The translations under genes were made by a program, and so were the position numbers. Source: Tridacna crocea (lineage: Eukaryota; Mollusca; Bivalvia; Cardiida; Cardiidae). From it: a stretch of DNA of 64,000 bases. The notes below the pieces were generated by a model. That model had not been told where the DNA came from. It worked only from the letters and a program-made list of their open reading frames with translations, and searched no databases. This document shows, in pieces, positions 50,549-60,212 of the stretch (positions are counted from its first letter, which is position 1; every line of letters begins with the position of its first letter). The stretch covers positions 38,164,728 to 38,228,727 of the forward strand of contig OX031069.1 of NCBI GenBank assembly GCA_943736015.1, in the 5' to 3' direction.

Positions 50549-53500
50549 ATGCATTGGTTTATGGCCTCATTTTTTACCTTAGTCTTTATACTTTCCTCAT
50601 GCACTATGGATACCATAATCCAGTGGAATTGTCGAGGTCTGAAGTCAAACTTTGACAAACTTTCACTTTTAATCAATGATAACAAACCAGTTGCTGTTTG
50701 TTTGCAAGAAACCTTCCTTAAACGGGAAGATGATATCACTATAAAATATCATTCTATTTACAACAAGATCTTTACCGAAGGCGAAAAAGCCAGAGGTGGT
50801 GTTTCTGTTGTTGTTAACAACAACATTCCTCACAAAGTTATCTCTTTAAATACAAACTTGCAAGCTGTTGCCGTCAGGTTATCTTTACACAGTGCTGTTA
50901 CACTGTGTTCTGTATACCTCCCCCCAAGCACACCTATCAATGAGACCAATCTGAATGATCTCATTTCCCAATTGCCATCCCCCTATATTCTAGCTGGGGA
51001 CTTTAATGGTCACAATGTTATGTGGGGTTGCAATGACACCAACCAGAGAGGTCTACAGTTGGAGAACTTCATTTCCAACAACTCTCTGTCTTTCATGAAT
51101 GATAACAAATCCAAAACCTACTTGCATCCAGCAACTGGATCTTACTCTTCCATTGATTTAACATTATGCAGCCCAGTCTTACTTCCCAATTTCACTTGGA
51201 AAGTGACTGAGGATTTGTGTGGAAGTGATCACTTCCCCATTATTTTTTCATCTACACAACCGTCCAGCAGTGTACGACCGCAGAAATGGAAGCTTTCCAA
51301 AGCCAATTGGAATAAATTTGAAACCCTATGTGAACAGACCATTACACATGATAAATTTGGAAATTGCGATGATCCTGCAAAACTTTTCACTTCCCTATTA
51401 ATTGATGCAGCTAAACAGTCCGTCCCTCAGACCTCGACAAACCCAAAACGACCTGACAAGCCTTGGTACAATGATGATTGTAAACAGGCTGTCAGAGACA
51501 GAAAACAGGCCCTTAGAAAATTTAATCTCAGGCCTACCAAAGACAATCTTAACTCATTCCGTATTTCCAGGGCAAAAGCCCGTCGTACCATTAAAGAAAG
51601 TAAGCGCAAGGCCTGGAGACAATATGTCTCTAAGTTGAATAGTAGAACTACTACTAAAAAAACCTGGGATATGATCAGAAAGATCAATGGCAAAGGCCAG
51701 TCCCCTCTTACACACCTTGAAGTTAACAATACTTCATTGGAATCTCCCCAGGATATTGCTGATGCTCTTGCTGACACCTTTTGCAAAAAGTCTTCCTCTG
51801 CAAACTATTCAGAAAAGTTTCAGAGGAATAAAGCTAGAGAAGAAAAGAAAAAGCTTAATTTCAAGTCTTCGAATTCAGAGCACTATAATAAACTCTTCAC
51901 TTTTAAAGAATTAAAATCTCCCCTGAATAAAGCTCATGATTCTTCTCCTGGCCCAGATAAAGTTCACTACCAGTTTTTAAAACACTTACCTTTTACTTCC
52001 CTCTCAGTTTTACTTGATATTTTCAATGATATCTGGCAGTCAGGTGTTTTTCCTGTATCCTGGCGGGAGGCACTTGTCATTCCTATCCCAAAACCTGGCA
52101 AAGATGCTAGTGACCCGGCTAACTATCGGCCAATAGCTCTTACTAGTTGTCTCTGCAAGACCCTAGAACGTATGGTCAACGACAGGCTTGTCTGGTTTTT
52201 AGAGAAGAACAACCTCATCGTTGATGTACAGAGTGGATTTCGTCGCCAGCGCGGCACCATAGATCATCTTGTTCGCTTTGAAACCTTTGTCAGAGAAGCC
52301 TTTATTAATAGACAGCATGTAGTATCTGTCTTTTTCGACCTTGAAAGCGCTTATGATACAACTTGGAAATATGGAATTCTGAAAGACTTGCATGACTTTG
52401 GTCTTCGAGGCCGTCTTCCTCTTTTTATTTCAGCCTTCTTGGATGAACGTCTTTTCCGCGTCCGAGTTGGTAATACTGTCTCGGGAGCCCGTGAACAGGA
52501 GATGGGTGTACCCCAAGGATGTATTCTCTCTGTTACACTTTTCAGTGTGAAAATAAACAGTATAGTCAAAGCTATCTGTCCTGGTGTAGACTGTTCCCTC
52601 TATGTTGATGACTTCGTCATATGCTTCAGATCTCGAAATATGAACATTATTGAGAGACAACTTCAGCAATGTCTCAACAAATTGCAAACATGGTCTGATG
52701 AAAATGGCTTCAAATTTTCAAAGTCCAAAACTAAGTGCATGCACCTCTGTAATCTACGAGGTGTTCATCCAGATCCTGAACTTTATCTGGACAAAACTAA
52801 AATTGAAGTCGTTTCTGAGTTTAAATTTCTTGGAGTCATCTTTGACAGAAAGCTTTCTTTCCTTCCTCACATCACTGCACTTAAAAAGAAGTGCAAGAAG
52901 GCTCTCAATCTTCTTAAGGTTGTGGCTCATTCTGAATGGGGAGCAGACCGTAAAGTCCTCTTGCGGCTTTATCGGTCTTTAGTTCGCTCCAAGTTAGACT
53001 ATGGATCTGTTGTATACGGATCGGCCCGTAAATCCTATCTGAAAATTCTCGATTCTATACACCACGAAGGTCTGCGTCTTGTGCTTGGAGCTTTCAGAAC
53101 TTCTCCCGTCAATAGTCTCTATGTTGAGGCTAATGAACCTTCCCTTTCTTACAGGAGAGAAAAACTCTCACTTCAATATATTTTAAAACTTAAGTCGAAT
53201 CGTTTTAATCCAACTCATAACGTCTTTAAACCTGAATATAAACGTCTTTTTGAAAGGAAACCAAATGTTATTCCTCCATTTGGTATCCGCATGGAGCCCA
53301 TTGTAGATAACCTTGGCATAGACACTGAGTCTATTGCCGACTATAAAATCTCTGAAATCCCTCCATGGACACTAAACAGTGCAGAATTCAGATTTGACCT
53401 TGCATCTGACAAAAAGTCCGTCACGGATAGAACTGTATTTCATGCTAGATACAACGAGATAAAGGAGCATTATTTTTCCTTCAAACCCATCTATACAGAT

Positions 53501-54280
53501 GGATCTAAAGAAGGCAATTCTGTAGCAGCTGCCGCTGTTTATGGACAAAGGAGCTTAAAATGCCGCCTTCCAAACAACTCCTCTATCTTCTCTGCTGAAA
53601 TTAAAGCAGTAGATCTTGCCCTTAATCTAGTTGAAAGTTCTAATTCCAACTGTTTTATTATCTTTTCAGACTCTTTGTCAACATTACAGGCCCTTTCAAA
53701 TCAACGACTTGAGAATCCTTTAATCTGCAGTTTACTTGAAAGGATCTCACAAATTTCTTCTAAGAATAGATTGGTGTTTTGCTGGCTTCCAAGTCATGTA
53801 GGCATTAAAGGCAATGAAAATGCCGATAGGTCTGCCAAATCTGCACTTAGCCTTCCCATTTCAGATTTTAAAGTTCCACACACCGATTTTAAATCCTCGG
53901 TTTTATCACATATCCAATCTTCTTGGCAATCCCAGTGGGATGCTGATATTTTCAATAAACTGCATTCAGTTAAACCATCCCTTGGTGAATGGTATCCCGT
54001 TTACAGATCCGTTCGTCGAGAAGAAGTGATAATTGCACGACTTCGAATTGGTCATTCACGCATCACACATTCCTGGCTCTTGACAAGAGATGATGCCCCT
54101 GAATGTATACCATGCAATGCAACCTTTTCTGTAAAACATATCCTACTAGATTGCATTGACTTTCAGCCAGTTCGTTTAAAATATTTCAACGTTGATAGTT
54201 TGAAAAATCTTTTTGATTCTGTCAGCGTTGAATCTATTATCGCTTTCATAAAGGAGATTGGCATTTACAATAAACTGTGA
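50549..54280 (+). CDS. LINE ORF2: endonuclease - reverse transcriptase - RNase H
   Basis: 1243 residues from ATG 50549. Translation more likely starts at M20 (50606, MDTIIQWNCRGLKSN), because residues 1-19 are a hydrophobic leader-like stretch without family counterpart. The APE endonuclease (about 20-235) has N27, E54 in LQETF, D151/N153 in AGDFNGH, and SDH at 226-228. Reverse transcriptase spans about 440-760 with PQGCILS and the YVDD catalytic motif at 685-688. RNase H at about 980-1100 shows D984, E1017, D1041, H1083 and D1093, all intact. A terminal CIPC...KHILLDC knuckle starts at C1186. All catalytic residues I can place are present and the frame has no stops. Confidence 0.95.
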   Translation: MHWFMASFFTLVFILSSCTMDTIIQWNCRGLKSNFDKLSLLINDNKPVAVCLQETFLKREDDITIKYHSIYNKIFTEGEKARGGVSVVVNNNIPHKVISLNTNLQAVAVRLSLHSAVTLCSVYLPPSTPINETNLNDLISQLPSPYILAGDFNGHNVMWGCNDTNQRGLQLENFISNNSLSFMNDNKSKTYLHPATGSYSSIDLTLCSPVLLPNFTWKVTEDLCGSDHFPIIFSSTQPSSSVRPQKWKLSKANWNKFETLCEQTITHDKFGNCDDPAKLFTSLLIDAAKQSVPQTSTNPKRPDKPWYNDDCKQAVRDRKQALRKFNLRPTKDNLNSFRISRAKARRTIKESKRKAWRQYVSKLNSRTTTKKTWDMIRKINGKGQSPLTHLEVNNTSLESPQDIADALADTFCKKSSSANYSEKFQRNKAREEKKKLNFKSSNSEHYNKLFTFKELKSPLNKAHDSSPGPDKVHYQFLKHLPFTSLSVLLDIFNDIWQSGVFPVSWREALVIPIPKPGKDASDPANYRPIALTSCLCKTLERMVNDRLVWFLEKNNLIVDVQSGFRRQRGTIDHLVRFETFVREAFINRQHVVSVFFDLESAYDTTWKYGILKDLHDFGLRGRLPLFISAFLDERLFRVRVGNTVSGAREQEMGVPQGCILSVTLFSVKINSIVKAICPGVDCSLYVDDFVICFRSRNMNIIERQLQQCLNKLQTWSDENGFKFSKSKTKCMHLCNLRGVHPDPELYLDKTKIEVVSEFKFLGVIFDRKLSFLPHITALKKKCKKALNLLKVVAHSEWGADRKVLLRLYRSLVRSKLDYGSVVYGSARKSYLKILDSIHHEGLRLVLGAFRTSPVNSLYVEANEPSLSYRREKLSLQYILKLKSNRFNPTHNVFKPEYKRLFERKPNVIPPFGIRMEPIVDNLGIDTESIADYKISEIPPWTLNSAEFRFDLASDKKSVTDRTVFHARYNEIKEHYFSFKPIYTDGSKEGNSVAAAAVYGQRSLKCRLPNNSSIFSAEIKAVDLALNLVESSNSNCFIIFSDSLSTLQALSNQRLENPLICSLLERISQISSKNRLVFCWLPSHVGIKGNENADRSAKSALSLPISDFKVPHTDFKSSVLSHIQSSWQSQWDADIFNKLHSVKPSLGEWYPVYRSVRREEVIIARLRIGHSRITHSWLLTRDDAPECIPCNATFSVKHILLDCIDFQPVRLKYFNVDSLKNLFDSVSVESIIAFIKEIGIYNKL

Positions 54281-54944
54281 TATTTACTCTGGAGTTTCTT
54301 ACCCATCTTTTTACAGCATTCTTTACTTCATTAATATTCAGTTTGCATCTCCTTAATGGGAGGATTAGCCCTCTTGGGGGCATCTTATCTCATTGGAGAC
54401 AGGACCTCTTTAATGGGAGTATTTGATCCCATTGGAGGCTCCAATCTTTACCAGTTTTAACCTCTTTTCCAAGGAAAAACAATATTATCGGTCTTGCCTT
54501 TTAATCTAAAACTGTTGAGTAGGCAGGGAATGCCCAGCCACTCAATATCATATTTTATGCACATTATAAATGACACATATTTCTTTTTCATTTAAAAAAC
54601 TTCTTTTTATCAAACCAACATTGAGTTTAAACCTTTTTATTACTTTCTTAAATCTTATCATTTAAAACTTTTGAGTATATAGGGATTGCCCTGTAACTCA
54701 ATAATGCCCTTTATGCATTCTTCTTAATTCAGTTCTTATCATTTAAAACATTTGAGTATATAGGGATTGCCCTGTGATTCGATGATGCCCTTTATGCATT
54801 AAATTTTCTTAATTCAATTCTTTTATTGTCATTCAAACTTTATTCAGTTTAAACAACTCCACGTTTATTATCTTTTAACATAGATATGCGCGCTAAATGA
54901 CCAAAGTTGTCGATGCGCCATAAAACAACATTCATTCATTCATT
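54281..54944 (+). other. LINE 3' UTR with tandem units and ATTC tail
   Basis: A first block alternates CTTAATGGGAGGATTAGCCC, CTCATTGGAGACAGGACCTC and TTTAATGGGAGTATTTGATC. A second block has an 81-bp unit repeated at 54661 and 54742 (GAGTATATAGGGATTGCCCT, TGATGCCCTTTATGCATT), with a diverged third copy near 54505. The end is AAGTTGTCGATGCGCCATAA and three to four ATTC units. The conserved tail is the probable reverse transcriptase recognition site and is shared with 9593-10082. Confidence 0.8.
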
Positions 54945-55170
54945 CCAAATGACAAATTTTAGACTGTCCCAAACTCAAAGTGTTTGCAGATGTCAATTTT
55001 GAATTTGATGAGAATGACAGAAAGTTTTCTTATGGGCTAGAAAACGCTGTTGGAAAAGGAGTAGTTTTCTAAAGACTTGTACTGCAGACACGTAAAAACC
55101 AGGGCTTGTTTTGGAAAGAGTTTGGGTGTGGAAAGTAACATGAAGATGACAATCTGTCGTTGTCCAAGTT

Positions 55171-55399
55171 TTAACCCTCTACCACACAATCCCGACTTTT
55201 AACGATCCTAAGAAAGAAGCCTTTTGAAAACACTGTGGGAAAAGGAGAAAATACTGGTAACCAGCATTTTCTCCTTTTCCTACAATGTTTTCTTCCCTTC
55301 TCACTAGAAATTTCAAATTTTCATTCACTTTTATTTTGACTTTTGCAAATGCTTTCAATTTGGACCAGTCTAAGATTTTGTCGTTTGGTAAAGAATTAA
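55171..55399 (+). mobile_element. A-family MITE A38
   Basis: Complete, TTAACCCTCTACCACACAAT to GGTAAAGAATTAA. The arms are mismatched here: CACTGTGGG at left but CCTACAATG at right, one of the few unpaired states. Confidence 0.9.
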
Positions 55400-55431
55400 T
55401 CGCTGAGGGAAAACTTAATTTCAAAACTAGT

Positions 55432-55603
55432 TTAACCCATTACCTATACGACAAAATTTTAGGTTTGTCCAAATCGAAAGCATTTGCAAATGACAAAATA
55501 AATCGACTGAAAATTTGAAATTTGTTTTGTGAAGGGTAGAAAACATTGTGAGAAAAGGAAAAAATGCTGGTAACCAGTATGTTTGTCTATGTTTTCTTTG
55601 GTA
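55432..55603 (-). mobile_element. A element A39, truncated after the core
   Basis: TTAACCCATTACCTATACGA start. The core is broken (GGTAACCAGTATGTTTGTCT) and the right end absent; the centre GGTAACC is opposite to other minus copies. Confidence 0.78.
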
Positions 55604-55924
55604 ATAAATCATTACAGATCCTGTTCACATCCTCGGAGGTATTCATGTTTACCTTCTATTTTTATGGTGACCCTGTTCTGTTTTTACGTAAGATGAAATG
55701 CGTCGAGTAATTTGATTTGATGCAGTTAGAACTAGCTGCAACCAATGAAAATGCGTATCGGGTGATTGTCGAAATCATGCTCAATTCGCCAAGGGTAGAG
55801 TAGCGTAGTTAGAGGTTATTACACGGCTGATGAGGGCCGGAGAGTGCTATCGGCCCGCCACCTTGGTATCTGCCCCGAGGGCTTTAGCCCGAGGGCAGAT
55901 TTCGAGGTTGAGGGCCAATATTAA
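55604..55924. other. spacer, nothing recognised
   Basis: A CTGCCCCGAGGGCTTTAGCC and GAGGGCAGA inverted pair lies at 55871-55897. No exon. Confidence 0.45.
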
Positions 55925-56629
55925 CCCCAGTAGTCGAAAACCATCCGACAACATGAGAAATTTGAGATTTTCTCCGGCCCAGGTTGACACCAACAGGAGA
56001 CACGTTCTATTTTTAGATGATCAATTCTCTCCTTCACATACAGGAATACACAGACGAAGTTTCAAACATATCGTCCGAAAAAGACATGATGGAAAATAAT
56101 TATTACATGTTTGTTATGTCATGGAATTTAAGCATTATAAGTCACATGTCAGTCACTTGACATTCCCACAATGCTTTATTGATTTTTGGTGCGAAATCTA
56201 AATATATCTCAAGAGGCTACGTAGCCTTTTAAGGGAATACCATCAAATTTTTTTTTGTAATTTTATGATTCTTAATTATTGATGATTTGTTTTATTTTTT
56301 CATATAAGTTTCGAGTTTCAAACATATCGTCCGAAGAAGACATGATGGAAAATAATTATTACATGTTTGTTATGTCATGGAATTTAAGCATTATAAGTCG
56401 CATGTTAGTCACTTGACATTCCCACAATGCTTTATTGATTTTTGGCGCGAAATCTAAATAATTATCTTAAGAGGCTACATAGCCTTTTAAGGGAATACCA
56501 TCAAATTTTTTTTTGTAATTTTATGAGTCTGAATTATCGATGATTTGTTTTATTTTTTCATATAAATTTCAGTGACATATATATTCTTTAATTTGGTGAG
56601 ATGTAAAAATTCTAAATACCCACCTTTAA
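55925..56629 (-). mobile_element. G-family element G4 with internal duplication
   Basis: Reverse orientation, from CAGTAGTCGAAAACCATCCG to ACCCACCTTTAA. The block AACATATCGTCCGAARAAGA to CATATAARTTTC is present twice (about 56067-56310 and 56321-56570), so an internal 250-bp unit is duplicated. The outer left end is missing. Confidence 0.85.
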
Positions 56630-56678
56630 AACATAGTGGGAAAAGGGAAAAATGCAGATCACCTGCCTATCCAACATC

Positions 56679-56892
56679 TTAACCCTTTCCGAAACAATCC
56701 CTGGCTTTTGCGACCTAGAGATAGAATCCTTTTAAAAACATTGTGGGAAAAGGAGAAAATGTTCTCCTTTACCCACAATGTTTTCTACCCTGCTGGAAAC
56801 AAATTTCAATTTTTTAGTCATGTTTATTTTCTTGTCTGAAAGCGCTTTCAATTTTGACCAGTCTATAACTTTGTCGTTTGGTAAAGGGTTAA
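56679..56892 (+). mobile_element. A element A40 with minimal hairpin
   Basis: TTAACCCTTTCCGAAACAAT to GGTAAAGGGTTAA. The middle of the palindrome is deleted: GGAGAAAATGTTCTCCTTTA, leaving arms that still pair. A core-like scrap (GTGGGAAAAGGGAAAAATGC) precedes it at 56635. Confidence 0.88.
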
Positions 56893-56904
56893 AATTATAT
56901 CACT

Positions 56905-57110
56905 ATCAGACAACAAAATTATGGACCCATCCAAACTCAAAGAGCTTCCACATGACAGAGTGAACATGAATCTAACACTGAAATTTAGTCACTGAGAGAA
57001 AGAAAATGTTGTGAGAGGTGCAGACGTAATTTTTTTAATTCTTTTGGAAATATTGTGGGAATACGAAAAATGCAAACTGCAAGCATGTCACAATATTTTG
57101 TCAGGCACAC
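56905..57110 (-). mobile_element. decayed A-type element A41
   Basis: ATCAGACAACAAAATTATGG and AAACTCAAAGAGCTTCCACA mark the left half; the core is barely recognisable (ATTGTGGGAATACGAAAAAT, GTCACAATATTTTGTC). Confidence 0.5.
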
Positions 57111-57159
57111 AATAATCAAATTGGCCTATCCAATACATGTATACACAGATATATCTTTC

Positions 57160-57372
57160 TTAGAAGACAACATTATGGACCTGTCCAAACTCAAAGCACG
57201 TGCAGTAACAAAATTAACATGAATCAAACATTGAAATTCAGTCGCTGAGGGGAAAAAATATTTTGGGAAAATGGAGAATATGCAGCATTTATTCCTTTTC
57301 CCACAATAGTTTCCATAGTCTTCTTTTTCGATATTGTTAAAATCTGGTATTGTGTGGTGAAGGTATAAAGGG
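57160..57372 (-). mobile_element. decayed A-type element A42
   Basis: AGAAGACAACATTATGGACC and AAACTCAAAGCACGTGCAGT as in A41; core TTTGGGAAAATGGAGAATAT with ATTCCTTTTCCCACAATAGT; right end TGGTATTGTGTGGTGAAGGT. Confidence 0.65.
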
Positions 57373-57486
57373 AAAATATTTGGACTGGCCCAACAAACAT
57401 TTGACATTCACTCACATTCTAAAATAAACACCAATGCAAAGAAAACAATGAAATGTGTCATTGTTGTATTGTCATGATGAGGTGAG

Positions 57487-57600
57487 TGTAGGACAAAACC
57501 CCCCTAGGACAAACCCCCCCTAGGACAAACCCCCCCTGGACAAAACCCCCCTAGGACAAAACCCCCCTAGGATAAAACCCCCCTAGGACAAAACCCCCAT
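57487..57600 (+). repeat. left subterminal array of the 1.07-kb element
   Basis: About seven units of 16-17 bp, AGGACAAAACCCCCCT, varying in C number. Confidence 0.93.
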
Positions 57601-57744
57601 CATATATAAAAAGCATATAAACAGCTCATATTTTTTCATGCTTTCCATATTTTTTGCCTTTTTACTTTATTTCTTAAACAGGTTTAGACAAAATGGAATA
57701 AATTTTCATTGTACTTGCAATAGGAAAACTGAACTTTTAACTTG

Positions 57745-57945
57745 GTATATGGGTGGTCAGAGGACAAAATTTTGTAACACCAAATATTGAAAGTAGTTGC
57801 ATAAGAAAATAGAAAGTGGATGAGATTTGAAAAAGTACATAGTGTTGGATAGAAATCAGTGTGGGAAAAAAGAAATTGCTGCTTATGGCAAGCATTTTTT
57901 TTTTCTTTCTCATACCACTTTCCAAAAGGGGGTCAACAATATGTA
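57745..57945 (-). mobile_element. decayed A-type element A43 nested in the 1.07-kb element
   Basis: AGAGGACAAAATTTTGTAAC left; AGTGTGGGAAAAAAGAAATT and TTCTTTCTCATACCACTTTC as weakly paired arms; right CCAAAAGGGGGTCAACAATA. Confidence 0.5.
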
Positions 57946-58219
57946 CGGCTAGTGACGTGGAAAAGAAAACACACCGAATTGGTCTAATTCAAAAATTTTA
58001 TAATACGCAAATGAAGCTCATCAAACAACACCATGAATTTCAGTAGTAAAATACCATGTAACCATATAATGTATTAGAGCCTGTGCGTGGCGTTTCCAAT
58101 TGTTATACATATGCGTCAAATCAGCCTGGGCATGCGCAGTCTGACCAAATTCATCACTATGCGCTCTGTAGATAGGTAGTGACTCAAAGTCTTTTGAGAC
58201 GATCACAAAATATTCTAAA

Positions 58220-58370
58220 TGCACAGTCATAAAGAAAAAAAAATAAGAAAAAAAATTTTTTTAAAAAACACATTTCTGGTCATAAAGAAAAAAAAAAATT
58301 TTTTTTTAAAACACATTTCTGGTCATAAAGAAAAAAAATTTTTTTAAAAACACATTTTTGGTCATAAACA
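58220..58370. repeat. A/T tandem array
   Basis: Three to four units of about 43 bp containing GGTCATAAAGAAAAAAAA, then T and A runs and AACACATTTCTG. Confidence 0.88.
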
Positions 58371-58437
58371 CAATTTTAAGAAAAAAAAAAACTTAAAAAA
58401 TCAATTTAACTTATACGAATTAATTATTTTTTACAAC

Positions 58438-58549
58438 CAGGGGGGTTTTGTCCACTTTTCACTTAAGGGTGTGGGGGTTTTGTCCATGGGGGTTTTGTCC
58501 AGGGGGGTTTTGTCCTAGGGGGGTTTTGTCCTAGGGGGGTTTTGTCCGT
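58438..58549 (-). repeat. right subterminal array of the 1.07-kb element
   Basis: About five inverted units, GGGGGGTTTTGTCC, separated by short variable pieces (TACTTTTCACTTAAGG-type). Confidence 0.93.
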
Positions 58550-58637
58550 ACCCCGATGAGGTACTGTATGTACAAATCGTAAATAAATCTATGTTTATAT
58601 CTTAAATCTATGTCTGTGTCTTATTTTTCCAAAATGA

Positions 58638-58790
58638 ACTAACCCATTACAATCATAATGTTTTTCCAACCAAGATGGAAGGTTTAAAAATCATTGATGG
58701 AAAAGGAGATCTGTTAAACAGCATTTTCGCCTTTGCCCACAATGTTTTCCATCATTTCAAGAAAGCTTTTCATCTTTGGAGCATATATAT
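58638..58790 (+). mobile_element. decayed A element A44
   Basis: AACCCATTACAATCATAATG, GGAAAAGGAGATCTGTTAAA and GCATTTTCGCCTTTGCCCAC mark it; the right end is absent. Confidence 0.6.
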
Positions 58791-58791
58791 T

Positions 58792-59015
58792 TTCAACCCT
58801 TTACCACACAAACAAATTTTAGACCAGTCTGAATTGAAAGCATTTGCTAATGAAAGTTTCAATGTGGTTCGTATAAAAAGATTTTTCTTTCATAGGATAG
58901 AAAACATTTTGGGAAAAGGAGAAAATGCTGGCAACCAGCATTTTCTCCTTTTCTCACAATGTTTTCAGAAGCCTTCTCTTTCATGGGTAATAAAAGTCAT
59001 TGTGTGGTAAAGGGT
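58792..59015 (-). mobile_element. A-family MITE A45
   Basis: CAACCCTTTACCACACAAAC to GTGTGGTAAAGGGTCA. Core centre GGCAACC, arms paired apart from two changes. The left half has TTTCAATGTGGTTCGTATAA, a subfamily shared with A10 and A58. Confidence 0.85.
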
Positions 59016-59149
59016 CATCAGTACATGCTTTCCAATTGGGCAAGTCTAAGATTTTACAGTGTAGTATATGGTTTGTCCAAATATCAGACCTTTACAAGCT
59101 ACTATGAGAAGGGTTAAAAAAAGAGAGAGAGAGAGAGAAATAAATCCAG

Positions 59150-60205
59150 AATAAGTAGACTCATCCAAATCTAAGAAATTAAAACATCATTTTTTCAAGG
59201 CGGAAAAAAAGGCAACTGGGATAGTTTTAACAAAAATAGGCTCACTGAAAATAAATGGACTCTTCCAATTTCAGTGAATTGTAAGAGGTCTTAAACATGA
59301 TTGAATGGATTTATCCAAATTAATTCACTTGTTAATGAAATGGACTTTCCAAAATTCAATGATTTGTTAAAGAACTAGAAATATATTAAATAGAATCTTC
59401 CAGAATATTTGATTTTTAAAGAAAATGTCAGATAAAATTAAGTGGGCCCTTCCAAATTCAATGAATTCCAAGTCAACAGAATAAACTTAAAATGGACTTT
59501 CCAACCTGAAAGATAAAAAAATTAACCTAAAGTTAATAATGGACACTTCTAAATTGAGAAATTGTAAGAGAACTGAAATTTTTCTATGAAATGGACTAGT
59601 CCAAATTCAAAGAATGATGACAAAATGCATTTAAATGGAATGAACTCTTCCAAATTCAACGATAAGCAATGGAATTGAAAAAAGCTAGAATGGACTCTTC
59701 TAATTTCAAAGATTTCTATACTAAAACTTGTTCAAAATGAAATTGACTCTTCCAAATTGAATGAATGATGAGACCCCCAGAAAATAAGTAGAATGGACTC
59801 TTCCATATCTTAAAAAAACCCTGAAAATAAATAATAGACTCTTCCAATTTCAGTGGATACTTAGATCAGACAAAAAGTAAAATGGACTCTTCCATCTTAA
59901 AAAAAAAAACTATAATGGACTCTCCCAAATTCAATGAAGAGTAAGCTATAAATTTAGAAAGAATGGACTCTTCCAACTTCACTTTGAATATTGGACTCTT
60001 CCATTTTTTTATGTCAAAAGCTTAGAATTTGGTCAAGTCCAAGTTTTTTGTAGTCTGAAAGTATAAACAATAAATGAACTCTTCCACATTTCAGAAATTG
60101 GAAAAAGATTTATTCAATAAAGTGAACTGTTCCAGGAACAGAATTTAATATGAATATACAGGCATTGCAAAATAATAAATGGAACCTTCCAAGTTAAATG
60201 GACTG
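59150..60205. repeat. degenerate satellite of GGACTCTTCCAAATTCAAT units
   Basis: About 18-20 occurrences of ATGGACTCTTCCAAATTCAA variants spaced roughly 40-75 bp, joined by A-rich pieces with GAAAATAAAT or GTAAGA. No strict period, so an old array. The unit resembles the TTTGGACCAGTCTAAAATTT segment of A elements, which may be its source. Confidence 0.75.
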
Positions 60206-60212
60206 ACTGCTT

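Larger units (their letters stand above)
48399..54944 (+). mobile_element. complete I/Nimb-type non-LTR retrotransposon (LINE)
   Basis: 6546 bp bounded by the 11-bp direct repeat CCAAATGACAA (48388-48398 and 54945-54955), so both ends are defined. Order: about 626-nt 5' UTR, ORF1 (CCHC-knuckle protein), ORF2 (endonuclease, reverse transcriptase, RNase H, C-terminal CCHC), 3' UTR with tandem units, and an (ATTC)n tail. Both ORFs are open over full length. Presence of RNase H with an APE-type endonuclease and a knuckle-bearing ORF1 places it in the I superfamily; Nimb or I clade is my best guess from architecture, not from a tree. An open, full-length copy with exact flanks indicates recent insertion. 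Confidence 0.93.
48377..55124 (-). mobile_element. D-family MITE D3, split by the LINE
   Basis: TTAACCCTTTCCCAAATGAC (48377) stops at the LINE and resumes at 54945 with CCAAATGACAAATTTTAGAC, running to TTTGGAAAGAGTTTG. The core is largely deleted (GCTGTTGGAAAAGGAGTAGT). The LINE insertion is therefore younger than this element. Confidence 0.88.
57484..58554. mobile_element. 1.07-kb element with 8-bp target duplication and subterminal 16-mer arrays
   Basis: Flanked by GATGAGGT at 57476-57483 and 58555-58562. The ends carry tandem units in inverted arrangement: left about seven CTAGGACAAAACCCCC-type units (57487-57600), right about five GGGGGGTTTTGTCCTA-type units (58438-58549). Inside are a decayed A element (57745-57945), an E repeat (58090-58210) and four 40-odd-bp A/T units with CACATTTCTGGTCATAAAG (58220-58370). 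No ORF. An 8-bp duplication with terminal inverted repeats fits hAT-like non-autonomous elements; the class is inference. Confidence 0.85.

Noticed and set aside
51427..51786. Antisense and alternative-frame ORFs inside the LINE
   Set aside because: They are shadows of ORF1 and ORF2; no domain.
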